Origin: Bipolaris cookei
Taxonomy: Eukaryota > Ascomycota > Dothideomycetes > Pleosporales > Pleosporaceae
DNA: 64,000 nucleotides
NCBI GenBank assembly: GCA_002286855.1
Contig: NRSV01000013.1
Span: 311,570-375,569, forward strand
Direction of reading: 5' to 3'
Position 1 is the first letter of the stretch. Every line of letters starts with the position of its first letter. The position numbers were made by a program, and so were the translations under genes. Positions 55,292-64,000 of the stretch are shown here, in pieces. The notes under the pieces were generated by a model that had not been told where the DNA came from, searched no databases, and saw only the letters and a list, made by a program, of their open reading frames with translations.

Positions 55292-56677
55292 TCAGTCAAG
55301 CACAGCTACCAGTCTCCCTCCACTAATCTCTCTCCTCCGCATTCTATCCAGTCCCCCATTAATCTCACCCAGACCCTTTACAACCCCCACGACATCCGGC
55401 GGTACCAAGAGACCTTTGATCAACAACCGCTCACACCATGCACTAATCTCTTCACCTACCTCGGGTACCTCATGGTAAAGCTTTATAGGCACACTATGCA
55501 ATACGACACCCCCCGGTACGTCCTTTTTAGGCAATCCGGTCATACCCACTAGATGCGAGCGTGCAGTCTGCGGGCTTTCCCCAAGCGGAGTAGACGGTGG
55601 AGTTGGAGGTTTGGCCCCCGCGCGGTCCAAATTCTTAGCATGTTCGCCGGGATGTGCCAGGCTATGAAGGAGGTGCGTAGCCGTTTCCTTGCCGATTGTG
55701 TCGAAGCCAAAGCGTGCACTGTGACCTGTGCTAGCCCGAATAATTTGAATTGCTCGCTGCGGATCATACGAATCGACAATCAGGTCACTGCGGATGTGGT
55801 TGGTGTTTGAGAGTCTGAGCCCGTGTTTTGCGGTGTCGACTACGGAGATGATTTTGAGGCCTGCGAGACGGGCGAGTTGCTTTGCTACGTGTGCGCAAGT
55901 TGAGCTGCCGCCCCAGACTACGAGAAAATCTCCGGGATTGGCACGTTCGGTGTGCGAGATGCTGGAGAGACATTCTTGACGTATGTCCGCAGGAAGTGTC
56001 TCAGGGTTTAGATTTCGTACCATCTCGAGGAGATCAGGGCCATTTTCGATACTGCTGAAGTTGACACCCATGCATATGCCCAAGGCGAGGACTGCTGATA
56101 CGAATGCAACGCCGAGGATGCTACCAGAGTTGATGGAAATGTCTTTTGGGATTCTGATTGTGTTGAATGACGACGCGATGCTGTATTGTTGATATGCAGC
56201 CTTGCGGAGGTCACGATAATCAGTCGAGGGTACAGTTACAACGTCGCCGGGCTTTAAACGAGATGATGTTTCTTCTCCTACTTTGATAACGGTTCCAGCG
56301 AATTCTCGACCCGATATATATGGCAGTGTCGGGATTCCAAAACCAAAATCACTGCTGAATGTGAGACGAAGAGAAAACAGGAGCGTCGCCATTAAGTTCA
56401 AGACTTACGGTGCTTTCCAGTCAATTGGATTCAGTCCAATGGCTTCAACCTTGATCAGGAGTTCATTCCCAAGTTTAATGGCTGGAGTAGCGTGACTGAT
56501 CGTGAGGTCATATGGCTGGCGGGCTGCATGTAACAGCAATGCATGCTGCTCTGAAGGTGGTTGTGATACTGATGTTCTCTGTTGAAATTGGTTCTGTATT
56601 CTCATTCTCTTCCCAGATGGGGATCTCGAAGGGGATCGCGCTGCGGAGCTTCGCGTGCGTTTCTTTGTTGATTCCAT
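55292..56677 (-). CDS. Medium-chain dehydrogenase/reductase (alcohol dehydrogenase-like)
   Basis: Exon 1 (56409-56677) and exon 2 (55292-56351) give 442 aa. After a basic Ser/Arg-rich extension (residues 1-40, including RSPSRSPSGKRMRI) the catalytic fold starts with IKVEAIGLNPIDWKAPDFG, as in quinone-oxidoreductase-like MDRs. GREFAGTVIKVGEETSSRLKPGD and PGDFLVVWGGSSTCAHVAKQ follow; the latter is the nucleotide-binding turn. No structural zinc cysteines are seen, so it is likely a zinc-independent enoyl or quinone reductase. In fungal clusters such enzymes can act in trans with polyketide synthases, but none is nearby. It is divergent from the luciferase-like gene. Confidence 0.87.
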
Positions 56678-57194
56678 TGTGAGTTGTAATACCAATGGCT
56701 TGAGTGAGACATTTTAAGGTCATTCAAAGTTCCTGCACCCGCGCCAAAGTCATACTGTGTGAGCGTCCTGCCGACAGCCCCACGCATGTCGCGTCCCGCC
56801 ATAAAGGTTCGTCATAGTGCGTCGTAGGCTAGACAGGCTACACATGCATTCGACATGCGTGCGTGCGTGCCTGGAAAGGAGGCATTGGGTGGAGTAAGAG
56901 GGTTGTCGCCATGTTGGAGTAGTCTGGCGTGACACGGCAGCGGGGTAAGATGGCAGCGAAGGGCCGAACTATCATTACCAAAAATGTACTACAGTAGTGG
57001 AGTAATTCCCATATCGGAGGAGAGCGATGAGAAGTAGCGGTTCGGATTACTGTATCCCGGCTCGAATGTTGTTAGAGTTCACAGATAAGCGATGGCGTTA
57101 AAGGCGGGTGAAATCACATCATCTGCTTCAACCTACTCGCATGTGCCTCGGCGAGATTGAACAGCCAAACTCCGGACACCTACAACCGCTAAAA
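56678..57194. promoter_or_regulatory. Divergent promoter of dehydrogenase and luciferase-like genes
   Basis: About 520 bp separate the two start codons. A CGTG run lies at 56858-56871. I found no clear binding site. Shared control is possible but not shown. Confidence 0.35.
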
Positions 57195-58983
57195 ATGGCA
57201 AAAAGGAAACGAGAAAATGGTGGTGAAGCTACGAAAAACGGGAGGCAAAAGAATGGCGAAGACAAGACTAAAAAGAAGTTGATCATCAATGCCTTTGTGG
57301 AAATGTGTAAGTCCAAGTTGATATGCGCTACGTCCTATCGGAATTAGTATACTCTGTATATGACAGTTGGAGAGAGCTTTGGAGAACTAACTCTGGATTC
57401 TGTACAGGCAGTGGCCATCAGTCGCCAGGTTTATGGAAACATCCTGATGACCGCTCTCATGAGTTCAATAACATCGACCATTGGGTAGGCCTTGCAAAAC
57501 TACTCGAGGAAGCCAAAGTTCATGGCGTCTTCATAGCTGATGTCCTCGGGGGTTACGATGTGTACAATGGTAATCTTGATGCAGCAATAAAGTCAGGTGC
57601 GCAGTGGCCAGTCAACGAGCCGCTGGCAGTTGTCAGTGCAATGGCTGCAGCGACCAAAAGTATTGGTTTCGGTGTGACTGTGTCAACTACTTATGAACAG
57701 CCGTATCATTTGGCTCGACGACTATCTACTGTTGATCATCTGACAAAGGGCCGGTATGTCGCCAATGTTCTTCTTGCCCGGGTACTGATTCAGTTACTGA
57801 TTCTTGGCAGACTAGGCTGGAATGTAAGCAACTCCGACTCCGACTAAAGATACTCCTGGTAACTTGAATAGATCGTGACGAGCTATCTGGACTCCGCCGC
57901 GAGAAACATGGGCATGAAGGAGCAGTTACCGGTAAGTGCTTTTGCCGATAAAAGGATGTTGCTGATTTGTATAGCACGATGAACGCTATGCCCAAGCTGA
58001 AGAATACGTCAAGGTTATGTACAAGCTCTTTGAGTCTTCTTGGCGGGACGATGCTGTTGTTCGAAATCGAAAGAAGAGTATGTTCTCTGATCCAGATCGG
58101 ATCCGACAGATCAATCACAAAGGCAAGTACTTCGAGGTACCCGGTCCGCATATCTGCCAACCTAGTCCACAACGGACTCCATTGATCCTGCAGGCGGGTG
58201 CCTCGAAAGCAGGCAAAGCTTTTGCGGCGCAAAATGCAGAAGCAATATTTGTTTCTGCGCACGCACCTATTGTATGCAAAGGTAACATTGCTGAGATCAG
58301 GGAGATTGCCTCATCACAGTTCGGAAGAGACGGGCATTCCATCAAGTTTCTGGCCCTTGCGACTCCCATTATAGGCAATACAGAAGAGGAGGCCCAAGCG
58401 AAGCTTGCAGAGTACCGAAAGTATGCGTCGTTGGAAGGTGCATTGGCACTCTTTTGTGGCTGGACCGGGATCGACCTGGGCAAGTATGGCGACGAAGAGG
58501 AGTTGCGCCACGTTGACAGCAATGCGGTGCGGTCGACAGTGGAGGGTTTCGCTCGCTTCTCGCCCGGTACATCCAAATGGACTAAGCACACAGTGGCAGA
58601 GCATATCAGCATTGGCGGAATCGGTCCTATTTTTGTCGGAACTCCTTCACAGATAGCAGACGGGTTCCAAACATGGGTTGACGAAGCCGATGTGGATGGG
58701 TTCAATATCGTAAGTCAGTTTTCTTGCAGGTGCTCGTACTGAACTAACACATGCGCAGGCATATGCACTCTTTCCTCAATCTTTCAAAGATGTTGTAGAG
58801 TTGCTGCTTCCAGAGTTGAGAAAGCGCGGGATGTTTTGGGACGACTATGCAGTCCCTGGTGGCACATACCGAGAGAACTTCTATGGAACCAAGGGACAGA
58901 CAGGTCCTCCGGACGAGCATGTTGCGTCAACCTATCGATGGAAGGCGGGTGTCGACGCCAAAGACCATGTTATTCCAGAGTAA
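57195..58983 (+). CDS. Luciferase-like FMN-dependent monooxygenase (NtaA/SnaA/DszA type)
   Basis: Six exons (57195-57306, 57408-57753, 57811-57823, 57872-57931, 57975-58709, 58759-58983) give 496 aa. The third exon is only 13 nt. After a Lys-rich N-terminus come KKLIINAFVEMCSGHQSPGL, LAKLLEEAKVHGVFIADVLG and SIGFGVTVSTTYEQPYHLAR, all typical of the group. The later TPLILQAGASKAGKAFAA and IGPIFVGTPSQIADGFQTWV mark the end of the barrel. Members oxidise substrates such as nitrilotriacetate, pristinamycin or dibenzothiophene sulfone using reduced FMN from a separate reductase. No flavin reductase gene is in the window. Product assignment is firm; the substrate is unknown. Confidence 0.9.
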
Positions 58984-59537
58984 AATAAACAATGCTAATC
59001 TTTCAACAAACTGCGTATTCAGTCCGGATATGTGTCAATTCCAAAGATGGATTACTTATCCAAAAGCTAGTCGAATAGCATGCTCACAGTGTACATGCTA
59101 TATTTTGAATTGAAATAAGAAATGCACAATAGGCACTGTTTTTTCTGCATTTAGACTGCGATCATTTCCATACGCTGACGTGTTTCACCAGTAAGCAGGC
59201 CACTTCCCCACGATACTCTACCTTTATAACAATATTTCGTGTTGGGACATATATTGGAGTCGAGCTGATGACACCAGTCTTACCTCGGTCATGCTACGGG
59301 TATACAAGTGTCAGCAAGGGCATACGCGTCTCAGCAGGGGAGCACGTTTCGGCAGTTGCAGCCTTGCCTGCTACTGCTGAGTATACAGCTACGTCGATAG
59401 ATCAGTAGCTAGTCGAATCAGTCAAGTCTTCATTTTAATGTTTTATGCAACTGCAGTTGTTTGACTCAATTAAGGCCTTTGCCGTGCCAATATTTCGCAA
59501 CACTATAATAATTTTCTAATTTAAGTAGAGTAGAGTC
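58984..59537. other. Intergenic with possible small insertion
   Basis: A 10-bp direct repeat CAATATTTCG occurs at 59230-59239 and 59488-59497. The sequence between starts TGTTGGGAC but has no matching 3' end, so any mobile origin is uncertain. Confidence 0.35.
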
Positions 59538-60330
59538 TTATTTTATAGATTTGTCGCTATCCTTTCTATCATCTAACTCTACTTGGCAGGTGCGAGAGTT
59601 GTGTCTAATTTGGCTGCAACGTCCGCAGCGCCGTTCACTGCGCACCCTCTTCGCAGGCATTATACCATCATTACAGCTGCCACCCTCTTCCTCAGCAATC
59701 TGATCAGCTACCTGACCAACTATCTCGGACCCCTCTGCCTGTACGTAGCGTCGCTTACGAGTTTTTCGCTTTGTTGCCTGCAAAGATGAGGAAGGCTAGG
59801 ATACGCTTCCCTGTTGCGCCCACGCCTTGTATCAGCGTAACCCACTCACAATTGCCTGACTGGATCTTCTTTGGTTTCCCTGGCTTATCTGAGCCTGTGA
59901 TAACTAAGTGTGATAAAATCTTGCCTATAATGAAGCCAGTCTCATCAAAGTTATAGGTATCTTCGTCCACGATACCATACTTCGCCTTCGTATCCTGAAC
60001 TAGCTCGAACCAGCTCTTAATAAGCGCTGGATCTTCCCAGATAGCTCGCTGACGATCGTATGGACAGCTCCGGTGCGTACGTAGCTCAGGATTGCGCTGG
60101 ACAAACCTATCAATCCAGTTCTTGCCAACCTCCTCTCCACCACGCTCTCGGAGCAGTCTATTAGCCATATCTCGCACATCGTCTCTCCCATAGGGTAGTC
60201 CTCGCTCAGCCTCAACTACTATACGCCTAGTAATAGCCTCCTCTTTTAGCTTTATTAAGCGCTTTTCTGGTAGCTCCCAATCGCTTCGAGGGCGTTGTCC
60301 AACGCGTCGTCACTGGATTGTTGTTCGTGG
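59538..60330 (-). pseudogene. Fot1/pogo-like transposase with internal deletion
   Basis: From the right, the frame gives a CENP-B-type DNA-binding segment (VRDMANRLLRERGGEEVGKNWIDRF region), NPELRT, then YNFDETGFIIG with the first catalytic Asp, then EWVTLIQGVGATGKRI. It then jumps directly, in another frame, to the basic RKTRKRRYVQ tail and zinc knuckle CGRCSQIRHNSRTC. The centre and end of the DDE domain, including the other two acidic residues, are missing, so the copy cannot be active. Its tail matches the relic at 1-471. The N-terminus is not recognisable beyond about 60330. Confidence 0.8.
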
Positions 60331-60427
60331 GACGCTATACTGTGTCTGTGCGCGTAATTTACATGTCGCGTAATGATCATGGAACACCAAAACAACTCCA
60401 TTTTCAACTCGTCAAAGCTCTACAACC

Positions 60428-61141
60428 ATGGCACCTATTGATGATGCGCTTGCATATTTCGAATTGATAAGACCAGGAGAACCTTTCCAGTATGTAAAAG
60501 CTGCTGAAACGCTTGGTGCTAACCGCTGTACGCTGGCAAGAAGACACAAGGGCCTTACGCAACCGATGACTACTAAGCACGAACAACAGCGAAAGATCAC
60601 CCCACAAGCAGAGGCAGAGCTTGTACGGTATATAAAGAGCCTCTCTGATCGACATATGCCTCCTAAGCGCAATATGATACAGAATTTCGCATCAAATATA
60701 GCTAAAGAGGAGGTTTCTGAGGCATGGGTCACGCGCTTCATCAACCGTCACCCAGATGAGATCATCTCTTAACGGGCAACTGGGATGGATAGGGCTCGCC
60801 ACCAGGCTGATTTTAAGGACAATTATAGGCTTTGGTTTCAGGTCCTAGCTATCAAAATAGACAAGTATGGCATAGAAGAGAGGAATATGTACAATATGGA
60901 TGAAAAAGGCTTTATGGTTGGTATCGTGGACAGAACAAAGAGACTATTTAGTAAGGATTCTTACTACTCAAAGGAAGTAAAGCAAACTCTTCAGGATGGT
61001 ACTCGCAAATGGGTTACTACTATAGCCTGCGTCTGCGCTGATGGTATTGTCTTGCCGCCTAGCCTTATCTTTCCAAGCGCCAACAGCTCCCTCCAATCAA
61101 GCTGGGTTGAGACTATACAGGCTGCACAGCATGTAAAGTAA
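60428..61141 (+). pseudogene. Second pogo/Fot1-like transposase relic, truncated
   Basis: The frame starts MAPIDDALAYFELI with an N-terminal helix-turn-helix (YVKAAETLGANRCTLARR). It continues with a CENP-B-like segment ending WVTRFINRHPDE, then a stop (TAA at 60770-60772). In the same frame RARHQADFKDNYRLWFQVL and YNMDEKGFMVG follow, the latter holding the first catalytic Asp. The protein ends abruptly after AAQHVK at 61141, where the DDE domain should continue. It is a different subfamily from the copy at 59538, to which it lies head to head about 100 bp away. Confidence 0.8.
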
Positions 61142-61149
61142 TCAGCAGT

Positions 61150-61545
61150 AGGTAATGATTCCCCGCACGCTCCCTCCACAGCCAACCACTGTAGAAAAAG
61201 GAGTTGGTAGAAGTGACGCAAACACCGCATTCAAAGTTGGACATGACAGCAGTGGAAGCGCCACTACATTTACCATCGCTGAAACCCTGCCACTCGCGGC
61301 GTCCGGCTCGTGCTGAGAACTTTCCGGGGACTTTGGTAGTAGTGAGTTCACTGGCATCAACGGCACAGTGTGAGAGCTTGGCCATACCGGCCCAGCCAAT
61401 GGTGTCGTTAAGAGACTGGTATTCGGCGAATTCCTCAGGGGTCTATCCGGGATCTTCGGTGCAGGCTGCGAGGACTTGACCGCTTGAGTGCGAGCACGAC
61501 GACTGCGATGCTGAGGGCTTTCTCCTAACCGGAGGCGAACACTGT
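61150..61545 (-). pseudogene. Relic of a small cysteine-rich secreted protein gene
   Basis: On the minus strand a hydrophobic signal-peptide-like stretch (ALSIAVVVLAL, near 61510) lies out of frame with a downstream block that starts at an alanine-cysteine site like a signal-peptidase cleavage site. The mature part has at least five cysteines in about 100 residues, including SHCAVD, GKCSGAS and FECGVC. Breaks seen: no Met in frame at the start, a frameshift after the hydrophobic stretch, a TAG about ten residues into the mature part, and loss of the normal end next to the transposase relic. Size, secretion signal and cysteines resemble effector-type proteins, but I do not recognise the family. 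Confidence 0.45.
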
Positions 61546-62022
61546 GATTGATGTTGAGATTCTGCAAATCTTTAATTATTTAGCCTTAGAATTGAGCTAT
61601 GCAGCTCAAATGCCAGTCGACTTTTACCGGTAAACTTGATATGAATCAAAGGTGTGAGTCTTGAGGATGCAGGAATCAAATACTGTGTGTTGTGAAGGAG
61701 AAGGAGACAACTGTGATTGATATTTATATTGAACTGACTGTCTGAATCCATCCTGATACCTGATTAACGACTTCTCTTTTGATACATGCCATGGTACCAC
61801 TAGCTTGGCATGTGTTGTATGTAGAACACCCTTTTGCTCCTGAAGGGTTCCACCATAGTTTCGTGCGATACAATTCCTAGCATCTTCATCGCCATTATGC
61901 GCTGTGTAGGCCTGCACGTGAGTTTATTCAGCTGCAGTGCCAAGTAGTATAGAAGCTAGTTTTAGAGAGGTGTTGTTGGCGCAAGGGAACTAGAGGCAAA
62001 TGGGTAGTTTGTAATGCAGACT
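61546..62022. other. Intergenic between relics, nothing identified
   Basis: A minus-strand frame at 61624-61917 has no recognisable composition. The sequence ends at the target site of the LINE insertion. Confidence 0.4.
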
Positions 62023-63416
62023 AGGCTTACTATCCCCCTTAAATATTGCTATTAATAGTAACAGAGAAGAACAATTATATCAGATTACCAAATCTATCTC
62101 AACAGTCCTATCAAAACACACTGAGGAGATACAATACAATGCCTTTACACCTTGGAACTCAAGTATCCCATGCAAAGTATATATCTAAGGAGCCAAAATA
62201 TATAGAAGCAGAAAACCATAAGAAGCAAGTAGTAGATAGCAGCCTCTTACCAATATACTTAGACGCCTCTGCTACCAAAAAGGGCAAAGGGGTAGGAGTA
62301 GGGATTGCCTTCTATATAGGAGCCACGCTAGTAGCTAAAGAAAAAGCTATTATAGGGTATAACCAACTAGTTTACAATGGCGAACTTGAAGGTATTACTC
62401 TAGGGTTAGAAAAAGCTATAAGCCTAGCAGACAACTGCCTAGAGATTAAAATCTACACAGATAATCAGGCTGCTCTATTATGGTTAAAAACTGCTTCTAA
62501 TAATCCAGGCCAAGAGTGGCAAATTAGATGTATAAAGGCAGCAAAGGAGCTAGAGGAGAAGGGCTTCTCTCCCGCGCTACACTGGGTGCCAGGTTACCAA
62601 GATATTACTGGAAACAAGCAAGCAGACACTCTAGTAAAGGAATACACCAAGCTAAAACCCCACACTATTATCAAGACAAGCCTAGCTATTATCAGCTTTC
62701 GAATTAAGCAACTAGGAGAAAGGGAGTGGTATAGCTCTCTGGAGCAGTATAGGAGGAAAGCCATTAGCAAGAATCCTAATACCTACGCAGTAAGATATAA
62801 GTGGAAGATAAGAAAGCAAATCGCTACTCCCTCTAATACTAGAAGAGAGATTACTAGCGCTTTCTTCCAGCTTAAACTAGGACACTGTTACTTAAGAGAC
62901 TTCCTATTTAGGAAGGAAAAAGTAGACTCTAATAGATGCCCCTGCAACTATAGAGCTATATAGGATCTAACTCATATCCTCCTTAGATGTTCGCTATACA
63001 AGGAGGCTAGAGTTAAGCTAGAGAAGTCGCGCAAAGGTCCAATCTCACTACCTTGTTTACTATAGACAAAGAAAGTTATAGAGGCCACTATTCCTTTTAT
63101 CCAAGAAACAAAGGTTAGCACACAGGCCTGGTATAAAGAAAACACAGAAAACTAGAGCCACACCTATACTAGATGCCTAGCTCTATGGCCCTCCCCCCTC
63201 TCTCACCTCCGCAAGACCCCACCCACTGCCTAAACACTAGGCCGCGAGCCTCACCTTCATTTAGATAACCCCCTATCCCACCAACACCAACTTGATAAAC
63301 CCACGTAGCTACCTGCAGGCCTTCAGCCTGCACGTCTTATATAGCCCTCGGGCTGAACAGGACGTTAATCAACAACAACAATAATAATAATAATAATAAT
63401 AATAATAGGCTTACTA
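62023..63416 (+). mobile_element. 5'-truncated LINE retrotransposon with 11-bp target-site duplication
   Basis: The duplication TAGGCTTACTA is present at 62023-62033 and 63406-63416. Between them lie an RNase H domain frame, a short trailing coding part with stops, a 3' untranslated region with a GC-rich hairpin-like GCCTTCAGCCTGC, and an AAT-repeat tail (63369-63405). Such a tail plus a variable duplication and 5' loss is the standard signature of target-primed reverse transcription. Reverse transcriptase and endonuclease domains are absent. Confidence 0.9.
62046..62963 (+). pseudogene. RNase H domain of the truncated LINE
   Basis: The 305-codon frame has RNase H blocks: YLDASATKKGKGVGVGIAF with the first Asp, NGELEGITLGLEKAI with the Glu, IYTDNQAALLWL with the second Asp, and HWVPGYQDITGNKQAD with the last residues. 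All four acidic positions are kept. A Cys/His-rich end (LGHCYLRDFLF and RCPCN) follows, then a stop at 62961-62963 and more coding-like sequence up to about 63150 with further stops. This is the C-terminal end of a Tad1/I-type LINE polyprotein. Confidence 0.85.
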
Positions 63417-64000
63417 ACGTAGATCATGGTAATGCGCGCAACACTTTTGTCGTATAAAACTTGGAACATAAATGAACTTTGTGCCATGGCTCAGTTCAGT
63501 CGATGGCTATACTAAATAAAAAATGTGCACATGCCAAGTGTCAGCGGAGTAGTATAGGTTCTAGCCCAAGGAGCTTAGTGGAGAATTATTTAGGATGCGC
63601 TCCATGCGGCTGTGAGTTGGCGATGGGGCTCTGGACGACCTTACCGATTTCGTTCCCAAGAATACGTCTTGCTCCCTATGCAGCCGCCTGTAGCAGCTGA
63701 GTTCAAGGATCAGTGGCAAGAGGACCTATACGAGGCATTACGCAGCCACTTCTAAGACATTGCTCCTGGAATGCTTCAGGATAGGGTTGCCTTGGGTTGT
63801 TTTGAAGAGAACAGTGCATTCGATAGGTCGTGTTGAGGCACACGAATTGTCTAGATGCTCAACCGCAAATTGGCCGTATTGACCATTGAGCCCAGTTCGT
63901 ATCTGTACAATGTTAAAGTGGATGAATAAGCCCACACCCTTTTGTATTGCGGTAAATGAGAAGCTAGACTCGTGGAATCCAGTCTGGTAAGCGATGTAGT
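63417..64000. other. Window end, no supported gene
   Basis: Only short frames (63479-63700 plus, 63738-63935 minus) without recognisable features. Confidence 0.4.

Noticed and set aside
1..64000. CRISPR arrays or bacterial-type operons
   Set aside because: Spliceosomal introns, eukaryotic gene families and an intron-bearing tRNA show a fungal nuclear genome; no spaced repeat array was seen.

Overview
The window comes from a filamentous ascomycete, most likely a dothideomycete of the Pleosporales type. The signs are short spliceosomal introns (about 50-100 nt, some with a TACTAAC-like branch site), Zn2Cys6 regulators, DUF3176 and DUF3807 proteins, a CFEM-domain Pth11-like receptor, Fot1/pogo-type transposase remnants, solo LTRs, a truncated LINE, and pseudogenes whose stop codons fit repeat-induced point mutation (RIP). 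The taxonomic call is an inference from gene content. All gene structures were built by hand, and for most multi-exon genes the exon lengths sum to an intact frame.

Layout. 1-0.6 kb: tail of a pogo-like element. 0.8-2.8 kb: a secreted fasciclin-domain gene whose intron holds a complete tRNA-Leu gene, then a DUF3807 gene. 3.5-6.4 kb: a decayed F-box/2EXR-like gene, a solo LTR and an unknown gene. 7.2-10.8 kb: an MFS transporter and a DUF3176 membrane protein, convergent. 12.5-16.7 kb: a gene graveyard with a cytochrome P450 pseudogene containing a 200-bp MITE and a solo LTR, a short-chain dehydrogenase pseudogene with three RIP-type stops, and LTR-like sequence. 17.2-25.0 kb: four intact genes that look like a catabolic unit, namely a 2-oxoglutarate/Fe(II) dioxygenase, a Zn2Cys6 regulator, an ATZ/TRZ-type amidohydrolase/deaminase and a xanthine/uric-acid type permease with GATA sites in its promoter.

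25-28.4 kb and 32-35 kb are gene-poor, low-complexity stretches. Between and after them lie conserved genes: an eight-exon Zn2Cys6 factor, CIA2 (cytosolic Fe-S assembly), LSM2 (U6 snRNP, very small exons), a large methyltransferase-domain protein, RPE1 (pentose phosphate pathway), the CFEM/Pth11-like receptor and a PHO89/PHO-4-type phosphate permease. 50.5-59.0 kb is a second metabolic block: a Baeyer-Villiger-type flavin monooxygenase, an UNC93-like transporter, a medium-chain dehydrogenase and, divergent from it, a luciferase-like FMN monooxygenase. 59.2-64 kb is transposon-rich: two head-to-head pogo relics, a broken small cysteine-rich secreted-protein gene, and a 5'-truncated LINE with a clean 11-bp target-site duplication.

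Most novel: the tRNA gene nested in the fasciclin intron; the possible nucleobase-utilisation cluster at 17-25 kb with divergent promoters, convergent 3' ends and GATA sites; and the layered inactivation of the P450/SDR pair next to it.
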